Below, one piece after another: positions 17,029 through 24,890 of a stretch of 64,000 nucleotides of DNA. A model generated the notes under the pieces. The model worked only from the letters and a program-made list of their open reading frames with translations, had not been told where the DNA came from and searched no databases. Location of the stretch: positions 1 to 64,000 of the forward strand of contig NZ_JACXIZ010000041.1 of assembly GCF_014705605.1 (NCBI RefSeq), in the 5' to 3' direction. The translations under genes and the position numbers were made by a program. This DNA is from Paenibacillus sabuli. GTDB lineage: Bacteria > Bacillota > Bacilli > Paenibacillales > Paenibacillaceae. Each line of letters opens with the position of its first letter. The first letter of the stretch is position 1.

Positions 17029-18212
17029 TAAAAGATTCCTTTTTGTGATTCCTGTATTTTTATCATATTTTCCCATTCAGGGATTATAATATCTTTCGAA
17101 AATTCACTTCCTCTTTTTAAACAATTTCCTTTAAAATCCGAATTCTTCCTTTCACTGTCGATTAATTTCACCATGTTATTCAGGCAAGTATTAAGAAAAT
17201 TCACTTCTTTATTATAATCACCTTTACTGTCTGAAAGTCTAGGAAACAGATACCCATATTTAGTAAGCAAAATGTCTGAGTTATCGTAATCACAAACCTC
17301 CAACAGTTCCTTAGGTCCCGATTTACAATTTTTTGATATTATTGGAATTCCGACTGCTAGTGATTCTAATAGTACATTTGGGAAGCCTTCGTAATTAGAA
17401 TTTAGTACAAATATTCGAGAAAATTTTAAATATTTAAAGGGATTATCCACATTCCCAATTAATATCACATTTTTCTCGAGCCGTAGCTTTGAAATATAAT
17501 TGGATAGGCGCTCTCTTTGAGGACCTTCTCCAATTATTACAAGCTTATATTCGGAGTTGCGCTCTTTAAACTTGCTATAAGCCTCAATCAATTGTAATTG
17601 AGCTTTTTGGGTAGTTAAAGAACCAATATTTAAAATAATTGGGCTTTGAAATAATTCCTGATGTTCTAAGGGTAATTTTTCATTTTTCAAAAAATTAATC
17701 TTTTCTAGGTCAATTATGTTATAAATTACTTTTATTTTATGTTCCGGAATAGAGAAATTTTGAATTAAATCAAGCTTGGACTGGTGTGAATTTGTAATAA
17801 TTAAATCAGCTTTGGGATAATATTTTTTAATCAAAATCTTTCTAAATGTATATTTGGGGTGTCGATACCTTTCGGACATAAAATTCCTTATAGAAATAAT
17901 TGCTCTATGACCAGTCTTAAATGAAGATCTTATATTAATAATGTTGCTTCGTTCAAGAAAAGAAACAACAAGGTCCTGGGAATTGAATTTCGATTCAAGT
18001 TTTTTTGCAAACTGTATATCTCCATAAGGTCGTTTATAGATCTTCAACATATTTTCACTAAATTCATTAATTGGTTTACTTGTTGTTAGCTTATATTTCT
18101 TAACTCCTTCTAGAAGGAAAATTTCGTCAAATATATCTTGATTATTAATTAGATAAGTTGCTTGTCTTTCCGCTCCACCAAAGACTAAATTATCAATAAT
18201 AAAAGCTCTCAA
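17028..18212 (-). CDS. Glycosyltransferase, GT4 family
   Basis: A GT-B enzyme of about 394 residues. It opens RAFIIDNLVFGGAERQATYL and has LNIGSLTTQKAQLQLIEAYS and an E-x7-E motif in NSNYEGFPNVLLESLAVGIP, then KNCKSGPKELLE. The best ribosome site (GGAGGTG, 18217-18223) points to the TTG at 18212. A TTG at 18230 or GTG at 18221 are in frame but lie on or before that site. The start is therefore uncertain by a few residues. The gene overlaps the Wzy start by one base. Confidence 0.85.
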   Translation of the reverse strand: MRAFIIDNLVFGGAERQATYLINNQDIFDEIFLLEGVKKYKLTTSKPINEFSENMLKIYKRPYGDIQFAKKLESKFNSQDLVVSFLERSNIINIRSSFKTGHRAIISIRNFMSERYRHPKYTFRKILIKKYYPKADLIITNSHQSKLDLIQNFSIPEHKIKVIYNIIDLEKINFLKNEKLPLEHQELFQSPIILNIGSLTTQKAQLQLIEAYSKFKERNSEYKLVIIGEGPQRERLSNYISKLRLEKNVILIGNVDNPFKYLKFSRIFVLNSNYEGFPNVLLESLAVGIPIISKNCKSGPKELLEVCDYDNSDILLTKYGYLFPRLSDSKGDYNKEVNFLNTCLNNMVKLIDSERKNSDFKGNCLKRGSEFSKDIIIPEWENMIKIQESQKGIF

Positions 18213-18226
18213 ACCATGCACCTCCG

Positions 18227-19042
18227 TCAACTTCGCCTTGGATCCACTCTATTTATTAGTTTAGAAACTGGCCGCCGAATATAACTGGGTAATATCCCCT
18301 TAATGAAGGCTAAAGTTATACCAAAGTAGGCTAAGGGAGAAGCCTTGACTAATCTAGCCCCTTTAAAACCCATTTTAGCTTGCCCCAATTGCACTTTAAA
18401 ATTATTTTTTTTATAATATTCCTCAGTAAATCTATAATATATTAATGGAACATCAAGGTTTGCAAATTTCAAACCTGCAGCACAACTTCTAAACCACAAA
18501 TCGTAGTCTTGGCGCCTGTTCAGTTTAGCGTCATAGGAGCCAGCCCTTATAATCGAAGACCGTTTGAATAAAACTGTCGGATGGATTATTGGACATGTCC
18601 AAATTAACTTTACAATTTTACTGTGATCAGTAGGTACTTTTCTTAGTTCATTTTTCTCTCCAAATTCGTTTATATCAATTGCGTATCCTCCGAAAACATC
18701 CACATCTGGGTTTAATTCTACAAAACCCATTTGTTTCTCGAGCCTTCTTTTGAAAGCTATATCATCCGAGTCCATTCTTGCAATCCATGTCGAACCAATA
18801 AGTTCAACGCCCTTGGCAAGGTTTGCACTCAGTCCCTGTCTCATTGGATTGATAATTAGTTGTATTCTTTTATCTTTTTTGGCATAATATTTTAATATAT
18901 CAGTGCTACCATCATTTGATGCATCATCAAAAATTAAAAAATCGAAATCACCATAACTTTGACTTAGAATGCTTTCAATGCTATCTTTTAAATACTTAGA
19001 ATCATTATAAACGCTCATTAAAACCGTTAAATTAGGTTTCAT
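18227..19042 (-). CDS. Glycosyltransferase, GT2 family
   Basis: A 271-residue GT-A enzyme. It begins LTVLMSVYNDSKYLKDSIES, continues with FLIFDDASNDGSTDIL, and has the metal-binding Asp motif in ARMDSDDIAFKRRLEKQ. The catalytic-base region reads LNRRQDYDLWFRSCAAG. It would add one sugar by inversion to the lipid-linked repeat. It lies in the AT-rich cassette and shows no membrane segment. Confidence 0.9.
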   Translation of the reverse strand: MKPNLTVLMSVYNDSKYLKDSIESILSQSYGDFDFLIFDDASNDGSTDILKYYAKKDKRIQLIINPMRQGLSANLAKGVELIGSTWIARMDSDDIAFKRRLEKQMGFVELNPDVDVFGGYAIDINEFGEKNELRKVPTDHSKIVKLIWTCPIIHPTVLFKRSSIIRAGSYDAKLNRRQDYDLWFRSCAAGLKFANLDVPLIYYRFTEEYYKKNNFKVQLGQAKMGFKGARLVKASPLAYFGITLAFIKGILPSYIRRPVSKLINRVDPRRS

Positions 19043-19090
19043 GAATTCTCCTCTTTAATTTTTCTTTTTAAAAATAATGTATTGTTTACT

Positions 19091-19978
19091 TTATTGACCT
19101 CGCTCGGTCAGCCATATTGACTCTTTGAAACTGTAAACCCAGTAATTCTTCCTATAGGCCGACATTTCTTTTGAATATTTATAGGTTCCAAACAATTTGT
19201 TTAGCCGGTCCATTCTTTTTGAAAAAAGCTTTACAAGTGGATTAAACGCCTTTATAAAAATCATTTTTTTATTCTGAACGCGAGCAATCAAGCCCACGAG
19301 TTCTGTCGTGTTTACGTACTCCTCATTTTGAGGATGAAAGATTCCATGCTCCTGATGATCGATCAAGCACTGTATGAATGCACACAAATTCTCGATGTAG
19401 AGCATACTTCGTTGATTCTCAATCTTAGGAAAGATCGGCAATTTAGTTGCAAGCGCCGCCAGTTTGGGGAAATTCCCTTTGGAATTTCTACCATAGACCA
19501 TGGGAGGACGGATAATAGCTACTTTGAAATGCTCACTGTGCAATGGCAGTATGCCTTGCTCAGCTTGCAACTTGCTATCCCCATAAAAACCGCTCGGACT
19601 AGGTTGTGTGTTTCTCGTGATAACAATGTTACCATTCTTTCGATTGCTTTCGCCAAAAACAATCATGCTGCTCAAAAAAATGAATTGCTTAACGCCTTCT
19701 CGCTTTGCTTTTTGCGCCAGTTGTATCGTCAAATCGCGATTAACCTTGTAATACAAAGACTCCTGATTCGCTTTGGCTTCAATGTGTGCAATACCAGCAA
19801 CATGCAGAATCACATCGTACTTTGAAAAATCAGTTTCCACCCACTTCTCATCGCGGCATGAAAAATAAGCTGTTTCGAACTGTGGTTTATCCTTTACCCA
19901 ATTCGAAAAATTATTGCCGATGTAACTGTTTTGAGCTGTTATTAAAATCTTAACTGGCTCGTTCGTTGTAGGTGTCAT
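19091..19978 (-). CDS. NAD-dependent epimerase/dehydratase-like SDR paired with the priming transferase
   Basis: A 295-residue extended SDR, starting at the ATG of an ATGA overlap with the sugar transferase gene (19975-19978). The nucleotide-binding loop is atypical (ILITAQNSYIGNNF, one Gly replaced). Catalytic Tyr/Lys lie in SGFYGDSKLQAE, with SSMIVFGES before and RPPMVYG after. In gene clusters of this kind a WbpV/WreQ-like SDR reduces the keto sugar made by a WbpM-type dehydratase (21350) to a 6-deoxy-HexNAc, which the adjacent transferase loads. That pathway is inference from neighbours; a plain epimerase is the alternative. Confidence 0.8.
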   Translation of the reverse strand: MTPTTNEPVKILITAQNSYIGNNFSNWVKDKPQFETAYFSCRDEKWVETDFSKYDVILHVAGIAHIEAKANQESLYYKVNRDLTIQLAQKAKREGVKQFIFLSSMIVFGESNRKNGNIVITRNTQPSPSGFYGDSKLQAEQGILPLHSEHFKVAIIRPPMVYGRNSKGNFPKLAALATKLPIFPKIENQRSMLYIENLCAFIQCLIDHQEHGIFHPQNEEYVNTTELVGLIARVQNKKMIFIKAFNPLVKLFSKRMDRLNKLFGTYKYSKEMSAYRKNYWVYSFKESIWLTERGQ

Positions 19979-20595
19979 TTGGCAATAGACTCCTCGCCAG
20001 GCTTCGTTTGGTGGTTCCCGCCCTCGACGATTCCATCCCGTTTTAGCACGCTCACAATGGTTCCAGTGAAGCACTTCATATCCATTACAATACCAATGCT
20101 TTTCACATACTCACCATCCAATCGGGCTTTTTCCTCAATCTCCAGCTCATCCCGCCCATTAATTTGCGCCCATCCGGTAAGGCCGGGTAAAATCGCATTT
20201 GCCCCATATCGGTCGCGGGCCTCAAGCAAATCATTTTGATTCCAGAGTGCCGGTCTCGGTCCAACAACACTCATATGTCCGACGAAGATATTCCAGATCT
20301 GTGGCAGCTCGTCTAAACTAGACTTGCGTAGCCATTTTCCTGCCCTAGTGATGTATTGCTCCGGATTGGCTAGCAGATGCGTCGGCATATCCCGAGGCGT
20401 ATCGATTTTCATTGTTCGAAACTTCAACATTTCAAAATGTGTTTTATGGATTCCGATACGTTTCTGCCTGAACAATACCGGGCCCTTGGAATCGACTTTT
20501 ATTGCGATAATTAGAAATAAAAATACTGGCGATAACAAAAGCAAACCCAGTAATGAAAGCACCACATCTCCACATCGTTTGAGTATTAAATACAT
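19975..20595 (-). CDS. Undecaprenyl-phosphate sugar-1-phosphate transferase (priming enzyme)
   Basis: A 206-residue monotopic polyprenyl-phosphate phosphoglycosyl transferase. One N-terminal hydrophobic helix (VVLSLLGLLLLSPVFLFLII) is followed by FRQKRIGIHKTHFEMLKFRT, then SLDELPQIWNIFVGHMSVVG and GPRPAL. The catalytic Asp-Glu is in SLDELPQ. It transfers the first sugar phosphate to undecaprenyl phosphate to start each repeat. Length is that of the short PglC/WbpL-like class. I chose the ATG at 20595; a GTG at 20637 would add 14 residues and overlap the preceding gene. Composition is intermediate between the GC-rich flank and the AT-rich cassette. Confidence 0.88.
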   Translation of the reverse strand: MYLILKRCGDVVLSLLGLLLLSPVFLFLIIAIKVDSKGPVLFRQKRIGIHKTHFEMLKFRTMKIDTPRDMPTHLLANPEQYITRAGKWLRKSSLDELPQIWNIFVGHMSVVGPRPALWNQNDLLEARDRYGANAILPGLTGWAQINGRDELEIEEKARLDGEYVKSIGIVMDMKCFTGTIVSVLKRDGIVEGGNHQTKPGEESIAK

Positions 20596-20633
20596 GCTGC
20601 AACAATCACTCCCATTTGAGTTGCATTCCAGTC

Positions 20634-21353
20634 TCACTCTTTGGAGGCCTGCTCCTCATAGGTTTTCCCCGTACTAAGCCCATGCTTCTCGGCGACGGCG
20701 ATGATCTCGTCGTATTGCTCCGGGGTCAGCTTCTCCAGGAAGAGCGCTCGCGCTTCCTTCTTCTCCTCAATCGTCAAGCCCCCGCTCGCCAGCTCCTGCA
20801 GGCGCTTCATGTCCTCGAGGCTGAGCTGGCTCAGGACGATGGATGCGACCTTCGTCTTGTCGCCGACGGTTACGCTGTTCTGCACATGCTCGGCCTTGTC
20901 GGTGCTGATCTCGGCGGCGTAGCCGTCCAGATCCTCCTGCGGCGGCTGTGCATCTGCCGCCCCGTCAGTGCTCGGGGTGTCGCCGCCGGTGCCGGAGGAT
21001 GGCCCATTCGCGCCGCCGGTCGTACCGTCCGCATCGCCTGCGCCTTCCGCGCCGCTGTCGCCTTCTTGCCCGGCTGCATCCGCGTCGCCGTCCGCAGCAT
21101 CCACGCCCCCGCCATCCTCGCCGGCTCCGACTTCGGCCCCGTCGCCGGGGGTCGTCGTCTCGTCTTGCGCGCCGGCAGTCTCTACGACGGCGATATCGGC
21201 GACCATACTCTCAAGGAAGCGGTTGATGACATAATTTGCAGCAAAAAGGCCACCGATCCCCAGCACGAGCAGGATGGACAGTGACCACAGCATGATTTTT
21301 TTCCAGCGCTTCATCTTGCGGCGCGGCCGCGCTTCGATGACGTATTCGCTCAT
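20634..21353 (-). CDS. Membrane-anchored protein with Asp/Gly-rich linker, EPS-locus associated
   Basis: A 239-residue protein I do not recognise. A basic N terminus (RPRRKMKRWKK) leads into one transmembrane helix (about residues 19-42), a linker of some 90 residues rich in Asp, Gly, Ala and Glu, and a 90-residue helical domain (LSQLSLEDMKRLQELASGG, EKLTPEQYDEIIAVAEKHG). ATGA joins it to the end of the dehydratase gene, and GGGAG precedes the start. Its layout repeats that of 6853-7800, though without the cysteines. It may be a structural or regulatory partner of the assembly machinery; no reaction is suggested by sequence. Confidence 0.72.
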   Translation of the reverse strand: MSEYVIEARPRRKMKRWKKIMLWSLSILLVLGIGGLFAANYVINRFLESMVADIAVVETAGAQDETTTPGDGAEVGAGEDGGGVDAADGDADAAGQEGDSGAEGAGDADGTTGGANGPSSGTGGDTPSTDGAADAQPPQEDLDGYAAEISTDKAEHVQNSVTVGDKTKVASIVLSQLSLEDMKRLQELASGGLTIEEKKEARALFLEKLTPEQYDEIIAVAEKHGLSTGKTYEEQASKE

Positions 21354-23278
21354 GAGACTCCCACGTCCCTTCTTGTTAGCCCTGCCCGCTGCTTGCCCGC
21401 ATCCGCCACCTTGGCGGCACCCTTCGCCGCAGTCTCCGGAGCGGCCGCCATCACCGGCTCCACTTGCTCCATCAGCGGCACGATTGCCGCCACTGCGGCG
21501 CGCACGCGCTCCTCGCCTTCCGGCAGGATCAGCTTGAGCCGCGCCAGCTCCAGGTCGAGCGCGTCGTGATCGATGCGCTCCAGCCTTCCGATATAGATGC
21601 GCTCGTGCTGGGTCGAGCTCACCGCCTCGTCGCGGGTCAGCAGCTCCTCATACAGCTTCTCGCCCTCCCGGATGCCGGTGAAGTGGATCGGGATGTCGAG
21701 GTACGGATCATAGCCGGAGAGCCGGATCAGATCCTCGGCCAGCTTGAGAATGTTGACCGGCTCGCCCATGTCGAGCACGAAGATCTCGCCGCCTCGGGCG
21801 AGCGAGCCCGCCTGGATGACGAGCTGCACCGCCTCGGGGATGGTCATGAAGTAGCGCACCATCTCCGGATGGGTGACCGTGACCGGTCCGCCGCGGGCGA
21901 TCTGCTGCTTGAACATCGGGATGACGCTGCCGCGGCTGCCGAGCACGTTGCCGAAGCGCACGGCGACGAACTTGGTGCCGCTCATCTGGCTCAGCCCCTG
22001 CACGTACATCTCGGCGATGCGCTTGGTGGCGCCCATCAGACTGGTCGGATTGACCGCCTTGTCCGAGGAGATCATGACGAATCGCTCCGCGCCGTACTTG
22101 TCCGCGCCGTCGGCGACGTTCTTGGTGCCGAGCACATTGTTTTTGACCGCTTCGCCGGGGTTGCGCTCCATCAGCGGGACGTGCTTGTGCGCCGCCGCGT
22201 GGAACACGACCTCCGGCCGGTGCTGCCGGAATACCGTGTCAATCCGCTCCCGATCCTGGATATCCGCGATGATCGTCTCCAGCTCCAGCCACGCGAAGCG
22301 GCTGCGCAGCTCCATCTCGATCGTATAGATGCTGTTCTCCCCGTGCCCGAGCAGGAGCAGCCGATCCGGACGGAAGGCGCCGATCTGCCGGCACAGCTCC
22401 GAGCCGATCGAGCCGCCCGCGCCGGTGACGAGCACGGTCTTGCCCGCGACATAGCTGGCGATGCCCGCCATATCGGTCTGCACCGGATCGCGGCCGAGCA
22501 GGTCCTCGACGCTGACGTCGCGGATCGCCTTGACCGACACCTTGCCCGAGATGAGATCGCTCAGCGCGGGGATCATCTTGACCTTGGCCCCGGTGCTGAG
22601 GCCGAGCTCGATCAGCTCGGAGATCGCCTTCTTGGGCGCGGACGGCATCGCGATAATGAGCTCCTCGACGGCATGCTTGGCGACAAGCGCAGACAATGCG
22701 GTCCGGTCGCCGACCACCGGCAGGCCGTACACCTGCATCCGCTGCTTGGCCGGATCGTCGTCGACGAAGCCGACGAGTCTCCAGTTTGCAAAGGACGGGC
22801 TAAGCAGCTCCTTGGCGATCAGCGCGCCGCAGTCGCCGGCGCCGATAATGAGCACCGGCGACTTCTTGGCATTGGCGCGGCCGCGCGTATGCATGCGCAC
22901 GAGACGCCAGAGGAAGCGTATGCCGCCGGAGAGCAGCAGCGTCGTCTCCAGCGTCCGCACCGCTATCCCGAGCGGCACCGAGACGCCGAGCAGGACCGAG
23001 GCGACGAAGTAGGAGCCGAGCCAGCCGATGCCGACGGCCTTGGCGATCGCCAGCATCTCGCTGATGCTGGCATACTGCCACATCCGATGATAGAGCCGAT
23101 AATAGATCATGGCGGCGCCGCACAGGACCATCGAAACTGCCGAATACACCAGGAACGGCTGCAGCTCCGACCGGAACGTCGCTTCCCCGTAACGCAGCCA
23201 GTAGGAGGTTCCGATACTGAACCAGATGATGGCAATATCCAGTATGAATAACCCGAGCAGTTTCGATTTGGTCCCCAT
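21350..23278 (-). CDS. FlaA1/WbpM-type membrane-bound UDP-HexNAc 4,6-dehydratase
   Basis: A 642-residue protein. The N terminus has four transmembrane helices (LGLFILDIAIIWFSIG and on), followed by a first Rossmann domain (VLIIGAGDCGALIAKEL). The catalytic SDR domain has LVTGAGGSIGSELCRQIGAF, SSDKAVNPTSLMGATKR and the GSRGSVIPMFKQQI loop. The usual catalytic Tyr is Met in the MGATKR motif, as in WbpM and related large dehydratases. It should convert a UDP-HexNAc (normally UDP-GlcNAc) to the 4-keto-6-deoxy sugar. Its stop overlaps the start of the next gene (ATGA). Confidence 0.9.
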   Translation of the reverse strand: MGTKSKLLGLFILDIAIIWFSIGTSYWLRYGEATFRSELQPFLVYSAVSMVLCGAAMIYYRLYHRMWQYASISEMLAIAKAVGIGWLGSYFVASVLLGVSVPLGIAVRTLETTLLLSGGIRFLWRLVRMHTRGRANAKKSPVLIIGAGDCGALIAKELLSPSFANWRLVGFVDDDPAKQRMQVYGLPVVGDRTALSALVAKHAVEELIIAMPSAPKKAISELIELGLSTGAKVKMIPALSDLISGKVSVKAIRDVSVEDLLGRDPVQTDMAGIASYVAGKTVLVTGAGGSIGSELCRQIGAFRPDRLLLLGHGENSIYTIEMELRSRFAWLELETIIADIQDRERIDTVFRQHRPEVVFHAAAHKHVPLMERNPGEAVKNNVLGTKNVADGADKYGAERFVMISSDKAVNPTSLMGATKRIAEMYVQGLSQMSGTKFVAVRFGNVLGSRGSVIPMFKQQIARGGPVTVTHPEMVRYFMTIPEAVQLVIQAGSLARGGEIFVLDMGEPVNILKLAEDLIRLSGYDPYLDIPIHFTGIREGEKLYEELLTRDEAVSSTQHERIYIGRLERIDHDALDLELARLKLILPEGEERVRAAVAAIVPLMEQVEPVMAAAPETAAKGAAKVADAGKQRAGLTRRDVGVS

Positions 23279-23318
23279 GACAGCCCCCAGTTAATCGATG
23301 GATCGACCGCCCCGGCGT

Positions 23319-24011
23319 CTATCGCGGTATGTCGCCCGATCCATAATAATAGTAATAATTGTCCTTGGCATTGCGCTTGACGTTGTTCATGACGACCCCG
23401 AGAATGCGAGCCCGCACCTTGTCCAGACTCGCCTTGGCCTGCAGTGCGATCTCCCGCTTCACCTTGCCGTAGTCGATCACCAGCAGTACGCCGTCGCTCT
23501 TGGTCGCCAGGATCTGCGCGTCCGTCACGGCCAGCAGCGGCGGCGTATCGAGCAGCACCATATCGAAGCGGCCGCGCAGCTCCTGCAGCAGCGCGTCCAT
23601 GCGCCTCGAGCCGAGCATCTCCGACGGATTGGGCGGGACCGGACCGGACGTGAGCACGGTCAGATTCGGCACGCTCGTAGGCTGCAGCACTTGATCGAGC
23701 TCCGCCTGCTGGGCGATGACCGACGAGAGGCCGACGATGTTGCTGAGTCCGAAGGTATAGTGCTCGGTCGGCTTGCGCATATCGGCGTCGACCAGTACGA
23801 CGCGGCGATCCATCTGCGCATACGTCACGGCGAGGTTGGCGATGGTGGTCGACTTGCCTTCTCCGACGCCCGCCGAGGTGACCATGACGAGCTGCATGTC
23901 GTCGTCGATGGCCGAATAGTCCACATTCGTGCGGAGCGCGCGATACGACTCGGCGATCGGCGACTTGGGATTGGCGACAGTGACCAGATGACGCTTATTT
24001 GACCGAGACAC
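23319..24011 (-). CDS. CpsD/YwqD-like tyrosine autokinase
   Basis: A 230-residue bacterial tyrosine kinase. Walker A is TSAGVGEGKSTTIANLA, Walker A-prime VVLVDADMRKP and Walker B VLLDTPP. The C terminus ends in a tyrosine cluster (NYYYYYGSGD), the autophosphorylation site. With CpsC it controls EPS chain length and export, and CpsB reverses the phosphorylation. The start is a GTG at 24011 with GGGGGAG seven bases before it, inside the last codons of cpsC. The frame to 24077 is not needed. Confidence 0.92.
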   Translation of the reverse strand: MSRSNKRHLVTVANPKSPIAESYRALRTNVDYSAIDDDMQLVMVTSAGVGEGKSTTIANLAVTYAQMDRRVVLVDADMRKPTEHYTFGLSNIVGLSSVIAQQAELDQVLQPTSVPNLTVLTSGPVPPNPSEMLGSRRMDALLQELRGRFDMVLLDTPPLLAVTDAQILATKSDGVLLVIDYGKVKREIALQAKASLDKVRARILGVVMNNVKRNAKDNYYYYYGSGDIPR

Positions 24012-24759
24012 GTTCGAGCTCCCCCGCTTTCGTATAGGATGTCGGGACTTCCTGGGCCGCTTCCTGCTTGTCCGCATCGTCCACGCGCGTGATCATGCCC
24101 ATGATCGGCAGACCGAGCAGTTGCTCCACGTCCTGCTCAGTCTTGAGCGTGTCGTCCATATACTCCAGCAAGAAGGCGAGGCCGACCGCGATCATCAGCG
24201 AGACGACGAAGCCGATCGCCACATTGAGCGGCACATTCGGCGACACTGGCTCGGGCGTCAGCTCCAGCTTGGCCTGATTGAGGATGGACACATTCTCGAT
24301 GTTGAACAGCTTCGGGATCTCCTGCTGGAAGATGACCGAGACGGCATTGACCATCTCGGCCGCCCTGCGATAGTCGGCGTCCTGGATGCTGAGCGTCATC
24401 ACCTGCGTGTCATTGACCGCACTGACGCCGATGCGTGCGATCAATTCTTCGGCGGTCAGGGCGAATTCCGGATGCTCGGCGACGACCAGATCCATGATCG
24501 CCGGCGTCTTGATGATTTCCTTGTACGTCTCGATCATGCGGATGTTCGTGTTGATTTGGTTCAGGTCCAATGGCTGGGCAATCACGTCGGCTGCCGAGCG
24601 ATTGACGATGATTTTGGTCGAGGCTTGGTATACCGGCTCCTGCAAGAACATGCTGTAGATCGTGGCGGCAAGTGTGGACAGCAGCACAATAACGAGTATG
24701 AGCCTCATCCGCTTGCGCAGTATGCGAACGTAATCGCGCAAGTCTAGTTCATTGGACAA
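23995..24759 (-). CDS. CpsC/YwqC-like polysaccharide co-polymerase (Wzz domain)
   Basis: A 254-residue protein. It begins ELDLRDYVRILRKRMRLILV with the first transmembrane helix. An extracellular helical stretch is followed by PVSPNVPLNVAIGFVVSL, the Pro-rich motif plus second helix of Wzz proteins, and a cytoplasmic tail (EQLLGLPIMGMITR) that activates the kinase. The start is a TTG at 24759 with GGAGGG eight bases upstream. The frame to 24873 lacks a ribosome site and would enter a hairpin. It regulates chain length with CpsD. Confidence 0.9.
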   Translation of the reverse strand: MSNELDLRDYVRILRKRMRLILVIVLLSTLAATIYSMFLQEPVYQASTKIIVNRSAADVIAQPLDLNQINTNIRMIETYKEIIKTPAIMDLVVAEHPEFALTAEELIARIGVSAVNDTQVMTLSIQDADYRRAAEMVNAVSVIFQQEIPKLFNIENVSILNQAKLELTPEPVSPNVPLNVAIGFVVSLMIAVGLAFLLEYMDDTLKTEQDVEQLLGLPIMGMITRVDDADKQEAAQEVPTSYTKAGELERVSVK

Positions 24760-24821
24760 CGTTAGTTCCCTCCGTGACTGTAAAAGCGGGCCTGCGGCCG
24801 CTTCGTAATCGTAACCGGCAT

Positions 24822-24860
24822 CGCATCTGGCCCTCGCCGGGGCGGCGAAGGACAGATGCG
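24822..24860 (-). other. Strong hairpin between the SLH and cpsC genes
   Basis: CGCATCTG (24822-24829) and CAGATGCG (24853-24860) form an 8-bp stem, with a second stem (TCGCC/GGCGA) in the loop. It lies in the 131-bp space between the SLH gene stop and cpsC. No T-run follows on the complement strand, so it looks like an RNA-processing, stability or attenuation element that could set the ratio of SLH protein to downstream EPS proteins. Confidence 0.5.
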
Positions 24861-24890
24861 AGCGGCAAAGCAAGAATGTGGACTGAGCGT

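Noticed and set aside
21464-23251. Long + strand open frame (595 codons)
   Set aside because: Shadow of the FlaA1/WbpM-type dehydratase on the complement strand; His/Arg/Asp-rich composition and no domain.
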